A DNA stretch of 64,000 nucleotides. Source: Bordetella parapertussis (GTDB lineage Bacteria > Pseudomonadota > Gammaproteobacteria > Burkholderiales > Burkholderiaceae_A). Made by a program: the position numbers and the translations under genes. Of the stretch, positions 7,926-17,319 are shown piece by piece. Position 1 is the first letter of the stretch, and each line of letters starts with the position of its first letter. Under the pieces are notes generated by a model, which was not told the DNA's origin, ran no database searches, and saw only the letters and a list, made by a program, of their open reading frames with translations. The stretch is from NCBI GenBank assembly GCA_945877235.1, contig CAMCRF010000010.1, forward strand, positions 4,184 through 68,183, in the 5' to 3' direction.

Positions 7926-9101
7926 GTGAAGCTCACCTATACCCCCGAGCAGATTGAATTCCGCCAAGAGGTTCGTGCTTGGCTAGCAAAACACAAGCCC
8001 ACTGAACGATTTGCTCACCATGAGATTCGAGAGGGCTTTCAGCAACACCGAGCCTGGGAGCAGACACTTGCGGATGCTGGGCTCAGCATGGTGACCTGGC
8101 CCGAGGGCTGGGGCGGCAGGGGCCGCAACCTGTTCGATTGGCTCATCTTCGAAGAAGAGTATTACGCAGCAGACGCCCCATTTCGCGTCAACCAGAACGG
8201 CATGTTGCTCTTGGGCCCGACGCTCATGGAGTTTGGAACCGAGGAGCAAAAGCAGAAGATCTTGCCGCGAATGGCCCGGTGCGAGGATATGTGGGCGCAG
8301 GCCTGGTCTGAACCGGGCGCTGGGTCCGATATGGCAGCCATCCGGTCTCGGGCTGAGCTGCGCGGAGACCGCCTGATCATCAACGGACAGAAGACCTGGT
8401 CCACCCGGGCACTCTTTGCCAACTGGGCATTTGGTCTGTTTCGCACCGATCCTCAATCGGAGCGTCACCATGGGCTGAGCTACCTCATGGTGCCCCTCGA
8501 CGCCAAGGGCGTTACCGTCAGACCCATCAAGGCGCTCAATGGCAAAGCTGCGTTTGCGGAACTCTTCTTCGATGACGTGGAGGTTGGTCTTGACCATGTC
8601 ATTGGTGAGGTGAACAAAGGGTGGCATGTGGCCATGGCAACCGCAGGGTTCGAGCGCGCACTCCTATTGCGATCTCCCGCACGATTTCTGCGCACTGCCA
8701 GCCAGCTTATGGAACTGGTGCGGCGGAGGCCAGATCGCCTGAAGGCAGACCCATCGATCGTTTCCGACTTGGTGAGGGTCTGGAGTCATACGCAGGCCTA
8801 TCAGCTCAATGCGTACTGGTCGGTCAGTCGCTACCTCAACGCAGAGGCGATTGGCGCAGAGTCTTCGGCCAATAAGGTGTTCTGGTCTGAGATGGATATT
8901 CACTTGCACGAAGTTGCGATGCGCGTGCTCGGGCCCGAATTCGAGTGCCTCCCAGAGGCCGAGCACTGGACCTCTCGGCCATCGACAGAGGCCGAGTGGC
9001 TGGAGGGCTTTCTGTTCTCGCTCGCTGGTCCTATTTACGCAGGAACCAACCAGATCCAGCGCAACATCATTGCAGAGCGCATGCTCGGCATGCCCCGCTA
9101 A
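7926..9101 (+). CDS. Acyl-CoA dehydrogenase, catalytic subunit of a heteromeric pair
   Basis: A 391-residue acyl-CoA dehydrogenase beginning with GTG six bases after echA20. The FAD/substrate motif AQAWSEPGAGSDMA is at about 124-137. The medium-chain catalytic Glu position near the C-terminus reads IYAGTNQIQ, so the base is missing there, but Glu243 in GFERALL occupies the position used by isovaleryl- and long-chain enzymes and by steroid ChsE-type subunits. The next gene encodes a shorter homologue lacking this residue, so an alpha2beta2 enzyme is likely, as for ChsE and IpdE enzymes. The neighbours point to HIP-CoA derivatives (IpdE1 or FadE30 role). Confidence 0.85.
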   Translation: MKLTYTPEQIEFRQEVRAWLAKHKPTERFAHHEIREGFQQHRAWEQTLADAGLSMVTWPEGWGGRGRNLFDWLIFEEEYYAADAPFRVNQNGMLLLGPTLMEFGTEEQKQKILPRMARCEDMWAQAWSEPGAGSDMAAIRSRAELRGDRLIINGQKTWSTRALFANWAFGLFRTDPQSERHHGLSYLMVPLDAKGVTVRPIKALNGKAAFAELFFDDVEVGLDHVIGEVNKGWHVAMATAGFERALLLRSPARFLRTASQLMELVRRRPDRLKADPSIVSDLVRVWSHTQAYQLNAYWSVSRYLNAEAIGAESSANKVFWSEMDIHLHEVAMRVLGPEFECLPEAEHWTSRPSTEAEWLEGFLFSLAGPIYAGTNQIQRNIIAERMLGMPR

Positions 9102-9113
9102 AGGAAGCAAGCG

Positions 9114-10190
9114 ATGGAATTTATTTTCACGACCGAGCAGGTCGAGTTCCGAGACGCGATCCGACGGTTTCTCATGGTCGAGGCGGCTCCAGAGTTCCTC
9201 CGTGAGATCTGGGAGACCGACAGTGGCCGATCGCCACTGCTGCGTCAGCGACTCGCTGAGCAAGGTCTTACGGCTGTGTCTGTGGCTGAGGCTCAAGGCG
9301 GGCTCGGTCTAGACGACGTCACTTGGTGCCTGCTGCTGCAAGAACTGGGGTACTTCGCCATTCCAGACTCCCTGGTCGATAGCGCTTACTTGGGCGTGGC
9401 CGTGCTTCAGGAGGCTCTGCCGCATGTCACTGCTGAGGATCGAGTCGAGATCGAATCACTCCTGACGCAGATCGCCGAGGGCACGCTTCGTGTGGCCGTT
9501 CACCATCCAGTCAATCGCTGGGTGGCGGATGCGGCAAATGCGGGGCTTCTGGTCTGGCTAGACGAGCAAGGGCTCGCCCTGTTGCGTCAGGGAGCGTTCA
9601 CACATACCCCGCAGCCGTCCTTGGACCTCTCGCGGCGGATCTCCCGTGTGGATGCAGTCCCCACACGCTGGGTGCTCACTGGGTCCGTCGTGAATGGAAT
9701 GCTTCGGTCTTTGGAGGCACGGGGTGCGCAGAGTGTTGCTGCCCAGTTGGTCGGGCTCTCCCAGCGCATGCTCGACCTCGCGATCGACTACACGAGCAGC
9801 CGTAAGCAGTTTGGAAAGCCAGTCGGAAGCTTCCAGGCTGTGAAGCATCTGCTCGCAGACGTAGCCACCTCGATTGAGTTCAGCAAACCTGCTGTGGCGT
9901 ACGCGGCGGCTGCCCTGGCTGCCCAGTCCCCGGGAGCGCTCAAGGCCGTACGCCACGCGAAGCTCTTGGCCACCGAGGCCGCACTCCTCGCAGCGCGCAA
10001 CACCATGCAGGCGCACGGTGCAATGGGATACACCTGGGAGGTCGATCTGCAAATGTTCATGAAGCGAGCCTGGGTGCTGGCGGGCTGGTGGGGTGATGCG
10101 CTTCATCATCAGGGGGCGCTCTGGGAGACGCTCACCACCACACCAGACTCCTGGGCTGTGAATCGAGGAATTGGACTGACCCATGCCTGA
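9114..10190 (+). CDS. Acyl-CoA dehydrogenase, non-catalytic partner subunit
   Basis: A 358-residue acyl-CoA dehydrogenase-fold protein. It keeps the FAD-contact motif RKQFGKPVGSFQAVKH (about 223-238) and the C-terminal HGAMGYTWE segment, but where the catalytic subunit has GFER it has LEARGAQS, and there is no YEGT motif. This is the pattern of the beta-like subunit in heterotetrameric steroid acyl-CoA dehydrogenases, where each partner supplies part of one active site. AAAGGAAG precedes ATG, and the gene overlaps the thiolase start by eight bases. Probably the IpdE2-like partner of the upstream gene. Confidence 0.84.
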   Translation: MEFIFTTEQVEFRDAIRRFLMVEAAPEFLREIWETDSGRSPLLRQRLAEQGLTAVSVAEAQGGLGLDDVTWCLLLQELGYFAIPDSLVDSAYLGVAVLQEALPHVTAEDRVEIESLLTQIAEGTLRVAVHHPVNRWVADAANAGLLVWLDEQGLALLRQGAFTHTPQPSLDLSRRISRVDAVPTRWVLTGSVVNGMLRSLEARGAQSVAAQLVGLSQRMLDLAIDYTSSRKQFGKPVGSFQAVKHLLADVATSIEFSKPAVAYAAAALAAQSPGALKAVRHAKLLATEAALLAARNTMQAHGAMGYTWEVDLQMFMKRAWVLAGWWGDALHHQGALWETLTTTPDSWAVNRGIGLTHA

Positions 10191-11337
10191 GGCCTACATC
10201 ATCGATGCGCTGCGCACACCAACCGGCAAGCGCAAGGGCAGCCTCGCGCAGATGCACCCCGCCGACCTGGCGGGTTCAGTGCTCTCAGCCTTGGTTGCTC
10301 GGCAGCCCATTCCAGCCGAGGACTATGACGACGTGGTCTTTGGCTGTGTTGACACCATTGGGCCTTTGGCTGGAGATATCGCCCGCACGGCATGGCTTGC
10401 TGCGGGACTGCCGCTCGAGGTTCCGGGCACAACGGTCGACCGTCAGTGTGGGTCTTCGCAGCAGGCCCTTCACTTTGCCGCTCAGGCAGTGATAAGTGGC
10501 ACGATGGATGTGGTTATGGTGGGGGGTGTTCAGACCATGACTGCAATCCCAATTTCCTCGGCCATGTTGGCCGGTCAGCCCTTGGGTTTCTCGGATCCTT
10601 TCTCTGGCAGCAAAGGCTGGAGGGCGCGGTTTGGCGACCAGCCTGTGAACCAGTTTTACGCGGCTCAGCGAATTGCAGACCATTGGTCGCTGAGTCGTGC
10701 GGACATGGAATCCTTTTCGCTGGAGAGCCACACCAGGGCACTCGGGGCCATGGCCAAGGGTGATTTCGATCGCGAGGTCTTGCGGCTCGCAGAGCTGGCC
10801 ATGGACGAGACACCGCGTCAGACCAGCCTCGAGAAAATGGCCACACTCGAACCCGTTATGGCCGAGTATCCCGCCATCACAGCGGGCGTATCCAGTCAGA
10901 CCTGCGATGCTGCTGCCGCACTGGTCATTGCTTCTGAGCAGGCGGTGAAACGTTATGGGCTCAAGCCCCGTGCGCGCATCCTGCACATGAGTGTCATGGG
11001 TGACTGTCCCATTTGGCATTTGCGTGCACCGATTCCCGCCACGCAGCGCGCACTGGCGAGAGCCGGCCTTCGAATGGCCGATATCGATCTCGCAGAGGTA
11101 AACGAGGCTTTTGCCAGCGTGGTCATGGCCTGGATGAAAGAGCTGGACTATCCCCATGAGCGCACCAATGTGCGAGGGGGGGCTATTGCGCTTGGCCATC
11201 CCTTGGGAGCCAGCGGCGCAAAGCTCATGACCACGCTCTTGCATGCCCTTGAAGACCGTGGCGGCCGATTGGGACTTCAAACCATGTGTGAAGGTGGCGG
11301 GCAGGCTAATGTCACGATTATTGAGAGGATGTCGTAA
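10183..11337 (+). CDS. fadA6: FadA6-like thiolase of C/D-ring degradation
   Basis: A 384-residue thiolase of normal length with the nucleophile Cys89 (VDRQCGSS), His339 (GHPLGASG) and acid/base Cys369 (MCEGGGQAN). In the steroid C/D-ring pathway FadA6 cleaves the oxoacyl-CoA left after IpdAB opens ring C, releasing acetyl-CoA. Its position between an acyl-CoA dehydrogenase pair and ipdF agrees with the FadA6 role; a second thiolase at 13515 is an alternative for the same step. The gene overlaps both neighbours, so translation is coupled. Confidence 0.83.
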   Translation: MPEAYIIDALRTPTGKRKGSLAQMHPADLAGSVLSALVARQPIPAEDYDDVVFGCVDTIGPLAGDIARTAWLAAGLPLEVPGTTVDRQCGSSQQALHFAAQAVISGTMDVVMVGGVQTMTAIPISSAMLAGQPLGFSDPFSGSKGWRARFGDQPVNQFYAAQRIADHWSLSRADMESFSLESHTRALGAMAKGDFDREVLRLAELAMDETPRQTSLEKMATLEPVMAEYPAITAGVSSQTCDAAAALVIASEQAVKRYGLKPRARILHMSVMGDCPIWHLRAPIPATQRALARAGLRMADIDLAEVNEAFASVVMAWMKELDYPHERTNVRGGAIALGHPLGASGAKLMTTLLHALEDRGGRLGLQTMCEGGGQANVTIIERMS

Positions 11338-12239
11338 TGGCAGCAGAGCTGGGTGCAGGTCGGGTTGTTGTAGTGACCGGCGGAGGGGCTGGTCTGGGGT
11401 TGGCCTATGTTAAGGAGTTGCTCGCGCAGGGCTACCGCGTGGTGATGAATGACCTCCATCAGCACACGCTCGATGATGCAGTCAGTCGCATGGGTGCGGC
11501 GCATCCCGCAGCAGCTGCCCATCTGGTGGGATTCGCAGGCGATATTGCCGAAATGGAGACCGCGCAAGGACTGGTTTCGCTTGCCCTGTCCTCCTTTGGT
11601 CGTCTCGATGCAGTCATCAACAATGCGGGACTACTGCGCGACAAAATGTTCGCAGGCCTTGAGGTCGGCGATTTTGATCTGGTCATGCGCGTTCATCTGC
11701 GCGGCCACTTCTGTCTCTCAAGCGTTGCAGTTCAGCATTGGCGCGATCAGGCCAAGGCCGGGCATCAGCCCACGGCACGGATTGTGAACACCACTTCCGG
11801 TGCGGGTCTGCAGGGTTCAATCGGGCAGTCCAATTATTCGGCCGCCAAAGGGGGCATTGCGACACTCACGCTGGTTCAAGCAGCCGAGTTGGCGCGCTAC
11901 GGCGTAACCGCAAATGCATTGGCGCCTGCAGCGCGAACAGCAATGACCCTCGCAGGCATGCCCGATCTTGTGAAGGCACCGAGCGACGGTCAATTTGATC
12001 ACTACGATCCGAAGAATGTCGCGGGCTTTGTCGCATGGCTATGCTCTGAGTCGTCCCAGCATGTGACGGGCCAGATCTTTGAGGTTGATGGAGATCGGAT
12101 TGGTCTGGCAGAGGGATGGGTCAGTGGTCCAGATCAGCGCAAGGGAGGTACCCGTTGGGAGCCCCATGAGGTTGGTGCTGTGGTTGACCAGCTGCTCAGC
12201 CAGCGCAGGCCGGCGCAGAAAGTCTGGGGGTCATCATGA
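11337..12239 (+). CDS. SDR, 3-hydroxyacyl-CoA dehydrogenase type
   Basis: A 300-residue SDR with TGGGAGLG (about 15-22), NNAG (about 97-100) and YSAAKGG for the catalytic Tyr and Lys (about 162-168). The C-terminus is some 40 residues longer than a classical SDR, ending in a polar tail, as in multifunctional HSD17B4-type hydroxyacyl-CoA dehydrogenases and their mycobacterial relatives near echA20. AGAGGA lies seven bases before the ATG, which shares its A with the thiolase stop. A beta-oxidation dehydrogenase step on a ring-derived CoA ester is likely. The substrate is inferred only. Confidence 0.8.
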   Translation: MAAELGAGRVVVVTGGGAGLGLAYVKELLAQGYRVVMNDLHQHTLDDAVSRMGAAHPAAAAHLVGFAGDIAEMETAQGLVSLALSSFGRLDAVINNAGLLRDKMFAGLEVGDFDLVMRVHLRGHFCLSSVAVQHWRDQAKAGHQPTARIVNTTSGAGLQGSIGQSNYSAAKGGIATLTLVQAAELARYGVTANALAPAARTAMTLAGMPDLVKAPSDGQFDHYDPKNVAGFVAWLCSESSQHVTGQIFEVDGDRIGLAEGWVSGPDQRKGGTRWEPHEVGAVVDQLLSQRRPAQKVWGSS

Positions 12240-13021
12240 TCGAGGCGCCTGTTTGCCCCCCCGGGCATGGCCTGCTCCGCGGCAAGCGAGCACTTCTCAC
12301 CGCGGCTGCTGGAGCGGGCATTGGCTACTCAGCCGCCGAGCGATTCCTGGCAGAGGGCTGCGAGGCCATTGTCATATCCGATATTCACGAGCGCCGTCTC
12401 CATGAGGCTGTTGAGCGTTTATCGGCGCTCTCGCCACAGGCGGTCGTAAAGGGTGTGCTGTGTGATGTCAGCCAGCAAGCCCAGGTCGATCACTTGGTTC
12501 AGCAGGCCCAAACATGCCTGGGCCGCATCGATGTACTCGTCAATAACGCTGGCCTCGGGGGCGAGAAGCGGGTCGTCGAGATGTCTGACGACGAATGGAA
12601 TCGTGTGCTCGATATCTCGCTCACAGGAACCTTTCGGATGACCCGGGCCGTATTGCCCATCATGCAGGCGCAAGGGTCAGGCGCCATTGTCAACAATGCG
12701 TCCGTCTTGGGCTGGAGGGCACAGAAGGCTCAGGCACACTATGCAGCCGCAAAGGCTGGCGTCATGGCTTTTACGCGCTGTGTTGCACTCGAGGCCGCCG
12801 AATTCGGTGTTCGAGTCAATGCAGTCTCACCTTCAATTGCACTGCACCCCTTCCTCAAGAAAAGTGCCGACCCCGCGCTGTTGGAGCGGCTCTCCGAGCA
12901 GGAAGCCTTCGGCCGAGCCGCCGAGCCCTGGGAGATTGCGAATGTGATGGTGTTCTTGGCCAGCGATTACGCCAGTTACTTGGTCGGTGAGTCGTTGGCC
13001 GTCAGCTCTCAGAGGGCATAG
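12236..13021 (+). CDS. ipdF: IpdF-type 5-hydroxy-HIP-CoA reductase/dehydrogenase (SDR)
   Basis: This 261-residue SDR is recognisable at family level as IpdF (ScdG in Comamonas). It shares GHGLLRGK, DIHERRL, VNNAGLGGEKRV, NNASVLGWRAQKAQAHYAAA and the ending VGESLAVSS with mycobacterial IpdF. The nucleotide motif is atypical, TAAAGAGIG in place of TGxxxGIG, which IpdF proteins share. IpdF acts on the C5 hydroxyl of the HIP-CoA intermediate. ATGA overlap with the upstream SDR shows translational coupling. Confidence 0.92.
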   Translation: MIEAPVCPPGHGLLRGKRALLTAAAGAGIGYSAAERFLAEGCEAIVISDIHERRLHEAVERLSALSPQAVVKGVLCDVSQQAQVDHLVQQAQTCLGRIDVLVNNAGLGGEKRVVEMSDDEWNRVLDISLTGTFRMTRAVLPIMQAQGSGAIVNNASVLGWRAQKAQAHYAAAKAGVMAFTRCVALEAAEFGVRVNAVSPSIALHPFLKKSADPALLERLSEQEAFGRAAEPWEIANVMVFLASDYASYLVGESLAVSSQRA

Positions 13022-13023
13022 CC

Positions 13024-13497
13024 ATGGCAGTTGAGATGGCAGTGTTTTCGAGCCCTGCCGATTTTGTGGCCCGAGAGGGCGCGCTCTTGGGCGTCACGGA
13101 CTGGGTCGACATCCCCCAATCTCAGATTCAGGCCTTCGCCGATGCAACGGGCGATCACCAATGGATTCACGTCGATGTGGAGCGGGCAACGCAGGGTCCC
13201 TTCGGAGCGACCCTTGCGCATGGCTATCTCGTGCTCTCGCTCGTGAATCGCTTCTTGCCCGAAATTGTCTCTGTAGAGAATATGGAAATGGGCCTTAATG
13301 TTGGATTGGATAAGGTGCGATTCCTCTCGCCTGTGAAGTCGGGGTCCCGACTGCGCGGCCGGGTTGAGTTAAAGCACGTCAAGCTGCTCGATGAGCGGTC
13401 TGTTCAAGTGACCATGACGGTCACGATCGAGCTTGAGGGCGCAGAGCGTCCGGCTTGTGTGGCCGAGCCCATTAGTCGCTATTTCTTTTCGGCCTGA
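13024..13497 (+). CDS. MaoC-like hydratase, single hot-dog domain
   Basis: A 157-residue hot-dog protein carrying a hydratase-2 motif: [12 protein letters not shown], in which the Asp and His of GDxxxIH are present while the usual Asn-Pro is Gln-Trp. [16 protein letters not shown] follows, as in MaoC-type (R)-enoyl-CoA hydratases. It begins two bases after ipdF. It may hydrate an enoyl-CoA made by the acyl-CoA dehydrogenase pair upstream. Which intermediate it takes is not visible in the sequence. Confidence 0.85.
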   Translation: MAVEMAVFSSPADFVAREGALLGVTDWVDIPQSQIQAFADATGDHQWIHVDVERATQGPFGATLAHGYLVLSLVNRFLPEIVSVENMEMGLNVGLDKVRFLSPVKSGSRLRGRVELKHVKLLDERSVQVTMTVTIELEGAERPACVAEPISRYFFSA

Positions 13498-13514
13498 GGG
13501 CCAGGGGGTTTTAT

Positions 13515-14723
13515 ATGCATGAGGCTGTCATCGTCTCGACCGCGCGCACGGGCATTGGCCGCGCTTACAAAGGAGCTCTCAACGATACCGAGGCGCCTGT
13601 CATGGCCGCGCATGTGATCCGTCATGCAGTCGCCCGCGCACACCTGAAAGATGGCGAGGTTGACGATGTCATTCTGGGCGTTGCTGCCCAGCAGGGGACA
13701 CAGGGTTATACCGTGGGCAGGCTCTCGAATTACCTTTCTGGCCTGGGTGAGAAGACGCCGGGGATGTCACTTGATCGCATGTGTGCCTCTGGGTTGGTGG
13801 CAATCTCGAATGCCGCGAAGGACGTCATGGTGGGCGAGCGTGATGTGGTTGTGGCTGGGGGCTTTGAGTCGATCAGCCTGGTTCAGAACCAGCACAAGAA
13901 CAGCTACAAAGCCCAGTCTCAGGCAGTGCTCCAGGCCTACCCCACAGCCTATATCAGCATGATCGAAACAGCCGAGCTGGTGGCATCTCGTTATGGTGTT
14001 TCGCGCGCGGACCAGGACGCGTATGCGCTGATGAGTCAGCAGCGAACCGCTGAGGCCCAGGCAGCTAATCGCTTTGCGGAGGAGATTGTGCCCATGCCCT
14101 GCGAGCAGTTGCAGTTTGACTCGGAGGGCAAGCCCTCAGGCCACAAGACGGTAACGCTCGACCGTGATGAGGGCAATCGGGCGGACACTACGCTCGAGAA
14201 ACTTCAGTCCCTCAAACCGGTGCTCAAAGACGGCCAATGGTCGGGGCCCGGCCAGTGCATCACGGCTGGTAATGCCTCTCAGCTATCCGATGGCGCGAGC
14301 GCCTGCGTCGTGATGTCCAGAGAGAATGCTGCTGTGCGGGGACTCGCTCCCTTAGGGATTTATAGGGGATTGGCGCTGGCGGGTTGTCCGGCAGATGAAA
14401 TGGGGATAGGCCCGATCCATGCTATTCCCAAGCTTCTCCAGCGCCACGGCCTAAGCATTCAGGACATTGACCTCTGGGAGATTAACGAGGCGTTTGCCAG
14501 TCAGGTTCTGGCGGTGCAGCGAAACCTAGGAATTCCCCTAGACCGCATGAATGTAAATGGTGGTGCAATTGCCATAGGTCATCCCTTTGGAATGACCGGG
14601 TCCCGATTGGTTGGCCATGGGCTTTTGGAGGCGCGCCGCAGGGGTGCCAAATGGCTTGTGGTGAGCATGTGTGTCGGGGGTGGAATGGGCGCAGCGGCAC
14701 TGTTTGAAAGTCTTCCCGGTTGA
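13515..14723 (+). CDS. Acetyl-CoA acyltransferase (thiolase)
   Basis: A 402-residue thiolase with Cys90 (DRMCASGL), INEAFASQ, His356 (GHPFGMTG) and Cys386 ([11 protein letters not shown]), all catalytic residues intact. A purine-rich GAGGGCCAGGGGG stretch precedes the ATG. It differs from the FadA6-like thiolase in this operon and is nearer to general FadA/ScdF-type thiolases for beta-oxidation of the cleaved B ring. Its end overlaps the LuxR gene start. Confidence 0.85.
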   Translation: MHEAVIVSTARTGIGRAYKGALNDTEAPVMAAHVIRHAVARAHLKDGEVDDVILGVAAQQGTQGYTVGRLSNYLSGLGEKTPGMSLDRMCASGLVAISNAAKDVMVGERDVVVAGGFESISLVQNQHKNSYKAQSQAVLQAYPTAYISMIETAELVASRYGVSRADQDAYALMSQQRTAEAQAANRFAEEIVPMPCEQLQFDSEGKPSGHKTVTLDRDEGNRADTTLEKLQSLKPVLKDGQWSGPGQCITAGNASQLSDGASACVVMSRENAAVRGLAPLGIYRGLALAGCPADEMGIGPIHAIPKLLQRHGLSIQDIDLWEINEAFASQVLAVQRNLGIPLDRMNVNGGAIAIGHPFGMTGSRLVGHGLLEARRRGAKWLVVSMCVGGGMGAAALFESLPG

Positions 14724-15898
14724 GCAAAAACTGTATTGAACTCTCTCATTTCGCGGAGCTGGTGGATCGGATCTACCAGTCCGCCTATTCACCGCGCGAG
14801 TGGGTGGAGAGCCTCAATGCGATTCGTCAAGCCTTTCGATCGACCTACGCCACGCTGATTGTCCGCCCAGTCTCGGGGCACGATCCAGGGCTTATGGTCA
14901 ATGCAGGCCTTGCCGATGGGCAAGGCGGCGGCGTGGTGCCTGCCATTGAGTACTACAGTGCGCAGAGCCCCTTCATTGGCATGACCTCTCAGAGAATTTT
15001 TACCGTGCAGGACCTCATGTCGGAGGAGACGTGGGTTCGGTCAGATTACTACCAGACCTGGTGCGCGCCGCGGGGTGTTCACCACATCCTTGGCGTGAAT
15101 CTGCAGACCCTCGACACCGAGGGCTATCGGCTTCGGCTCACGCGGGCTCGGTCCGATGCAGCATTTTCCGACCTCGATCGCCAACTGCTCGCACTCTTGA
15201 TTCCTCACCTGCAGCGGGCCTTGCACCTGCAGACCCGGCTGGATACCTCTGAGCAGGTGGCCCATGTCTATGGCAGTGCGATTGGCAGCCTGAGTGTTGG
15301 TACCGTAACCCTGGACATCACGGGGCGGGTGCTTCAAATGAACTCGATTGCGCGTGCCCAGATCGATGCAGGCGATGCACTGAAAATCAGCAACGAGCGG
15401 CTTCATGCGCTGAACAACCAGGACAACCGCGAATTGCAGCGCATGGTTCAGGAAGCAGCCTCTCATGCCAATGGTGTCGAAGGGCCTGTGGGGGCGGTTT
15501 CTGTGACTCGCAACTCCAGTCCTCAGGGGCTAGGCGTCATTGTTCAGCGCCTCGGCCCCACGGTGTCATGGCTCAATGGCCGCCATCAGCCCGCCATCGT
15601 CTTGTTCCTTCGCGATCCCGAAATCAAAACCCAGCCGCCCTCCAAGGTAATTCAGCAACTCTTTCATTTCACGCCTGCAGAGACCACGCTTGCCATTGAG
15701 CTGGCCAATGGGCTCTCGCTGGACGAGGCAGCGGAGTTACTGAATATTCGTCGTAACACCGCGCGAGCTCACCTCCGGTCGATCTTCTCAAAGACGGGTG
15801 TACGCAGACAGACCGAATTGGTTCGGTTGATTCTTAACAGTGTGGTGTCACTGGGGCACCAAGGCGATCGCGAGCCTGAGCTCAGTTCGCTCTACTAG
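14720..15898 (+). CDS. LuxR-family transcriptional regulator, TesR-like
   Basis: A 392-residue protein with an N-terminal sensory region of about 300 residues and a C-terminal LuxR helix-turn-helix at about 310-375 ([17 protein letters not shown], then [19 protein letters not shown]). Comamonas TesR, the activator of steroid degradation, has this architecture. The likely start is TTG 14720, overlapping the thiolase stop (TTGA). It is the only complete DNA-binding regulator visible in the window apart from the MarR-like tail of hsaB, so it is the natural candidate to bind the recurrent CATCGTC-N6-GACGATG sites. That link is inference. The gene abuts a convergent permease without a terminator. 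Confidence 0.85.
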   Translation: MSKNCIELSHFAELVDRIYQSAYSPREWVESLNAIRQAFRSTYATLIVRPVSGHDPGLMVNAGLADGQGGGVVPAIEYYSAQSPFIGMTSQRIFTVQDLMSEETWVRSDYYQTWCAPRGVHHILGVNLQTLDTEGYRLRLTRARSDAAFSDLDRQLLALLIPHLQRALHLQTRLDTSEQVAHVYGSAIGSLSVGTVTLDITGRVLQMNSIARAQIDAGDALKISNERLHALNNQDNRELQRMVQEAASHANGVEGPVGAVSVTRNSSPQGLGVIVQRLGPTVSWLNGRHQPAIVLFLRDPEIKTQPPSKVIQQLFHFTPAETTLAIELANGLSLDEAAELLNIRRNTARAHLRSIFSKTGVRRQTELVRLILNSVVSLGHQGDREPELSSLY

Positions 15899-17212
15899 TT
15901 ACCCGCCGCTCACCTCGTCGCGGTAGGGGCGAATGGCAAGCGCATACACCCAGGCGGCCAGCGGAGCGGTTGCCACAATAATGCCCATGGCGTAGCGCAG
16001 GGACTCCTGCCCGTATGCGGGTTCAAGCAGATCGCTGATGGCTCCCACAATGATTGGCCCCACGCCCATGCCTGCCAGGGTAAACAGCAGAAGGAAAACC
16101 GCGTTGGCCAGCGAGCGCCGGTGCGGCACGCAAACGGTGCTTACTGCTGCCATGCTGGGGGCAATCCACCAGGTGGTGAAAAAGCCATGCAACATGCCAA
16201 AGAGCGCCGCGGTAGGGACGGGGATCGTACCCAGATGGCCGACCAGTCCTTGCGGCCACAGGAAGTAGGCGAGGCCCGCAGGGGTTGCCAGCAACAGGCC
16301 AACAATGGGTACACCCACTTGCCAACCAGGATTGCGTGCGGCCATGGTGTCGGTGAGCCATCCCGAGAAGATCGCGCCGGCAAAGGCGCCGCCCACAGAG
16401 ATCAATCCGAGCAACAGGCCCGCATCTTTCACGCTTAGCCCGTGTGAACGCATCAGGAAGCTGGGGCCCCAAATGCCAACGGAATACGCTTGAACTGCTG
16501 CGATGGCTGCGCCTATGCAAATGAACAAGTAAGCACGCTGTTTGAACAGAAACCGCAGACTCTCCTTGAGTGCTTCTGCAGTAACGGCCGCGGTCTCAGC
16601 GGCACTGTGTTGAGGGTCATAGCGCCCCCGGGGAGGCTCTTTGAGCGTGAGCAACATGAGAATGCCGAGTGCGATTCCAGGTGCACCCACCACCAGAAAC
16701 GCGGCTCTCCAGCCGTAGTGGTACGCCATATAACCTCCGACGCCCATACCCACCAACAGGCCAATGTGCGCACCAAGTGAGTAAATGCCCATGGCGAGTG
16801 AGCGGCGACGCTGGGGGTAGGAGTCTGCGATCAGCGAGAGCGAGGTTGGTGCCGATCCGGCTTCGGCCACTGCAACGCCCACCCGCGCGAGTGCGAGCTG
16901 AACGAAGCTGCCCGCGAGTCCGCAGAGCATCGTCATTCCACTCCAGGAAATGACATAGATCCCCATGAGACGAACTCGGTTGGTGCGGTCTGCCAAGCGC
17001 CCCATGAAGACGCCAATGAAGGCATAGAAGAGCGCGAACAAGAGCCCGGTAACGAGGCCCATTAAGGTGTCACTGACACCGAACTCTTGCTTGATGGGTT
17101 CGATGAGGACGTTGATGATGTTGCGGTCCACATAGTTCGCAACATAGCCCAGGACCAATAAAAACAGGGTGTAGTGAGAGTGTCGTGGAATTCGATCTTG
17201 CTCGGCTTGCAT
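15899..17212 (-). CDS. MFS transporter
   Basis: A 12-helix major facilitator of about 437 residues. The loop 2-3 signature GRLADRTNR and the opening helix with NYVDRNIINVLIEPIK are typical of organic-acid or hexuronate-type MFS permeases. I place the start at 17212, where AGGGGA stands seven bases upstream; an in-frame ATG at 17248 would add 12 residues and lacks such a site. It diverges from kshB across a gap holding an operator palindrome, so both are probably induced together. Steroid or bile-acid uptake across the inner membrane is likely but not proven. Confidence 0.87.
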   Translation of the reverse strand: MQAEQDRIPRHSHYTLFLLVLGYVANYVDRNIINVLIEPIKQEFGVSDTLMGLVTGLLFALFYAFIGVFMGRLADRTNRVRLMGIYVISWSGMTMLCGLAGSFVQLALARVGVAVAEAGSAPTSLSLIADSYPQRRRSLAMGIYSLGAHIGLLVGMGVGGYMAYHYGWRAAFLVVGAPGIALGILMLLTLKEPPRGRYDPQHSAAETAAVTAEALKESLRFLFKQRAYLFICIGAAIAAVQAYSVGIWGPSFLMRSHGLSVKDAGLLLGLISVGGAFAGAIFSGWLTDTMAARNPGWQVGVPIVGLLLATPAGLAYFLWPQGLVGHLGTIPVPTAALFGMLHGFFTTWWIAPSMAAVSTVCVPHRRSLANAVFLLLFTLAGMGVGPIIVGAISDLLEPAYGQESLRYAMGIIVATAPLAAWVYALAIRPYRDEVSGG

Positions 17213-17245
17213 GGCGTCCCCTGTTACGTTGTTGCAGGTTGAGCG

Positions 17246-17281
17246 CATCGTCCCTGATGCTCATCGTCCATTTAGACGACG
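17246..17281. promoter_or_regulatory. Operator palindrome plus extra half-site, MFS/kshB divergent promoter
   Basis: CATCGTC (17262-17268), spacer CATTTA, GACGACG (17275-17281): 13 of 14 arm positions fit the perfect site at 2542. A second exact CATCGTC half-site lies 16 bases upstream at 17246-17252. The block sits between the divergent MFS start (17212) and kshB start (17320) and can serve both directions. Confidence 0.65.
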
Positions 17282-17319
17282 AGAATCTCTCAGTCCAGAC
17301 CAATCATGAGCGCCTGATC

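Noticed and set aside
10285..11280. 331-residue minus-strand ORF opposite fadA6
   Set aside because: Rich in Cys, His and Arg as expected of antisense translation of a GC-rich gene; the thiolase on the plus strand has all catalytic motifs.
13528..13534. CATCGTC half-site inside the second thiolase gene
   Set aside because: No paired arm at six-base spacing and it encodes a conserved Val-Ile-Val stretch; single 7-mers are expected by chance in this base composition.
15880..15915. Terminator between the LuxR gene and the convergent MFS gene
   Set aside because: Only a short ACTAGT palindrome is present; there is no GC-rich stem with a T-run.
17185..17319. 45-codon upstream extension of kshB
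   Set aside because: It spans the divergent promoter and the operator palindrome, and KshB-type length and N-terminus fit the start at 17320.
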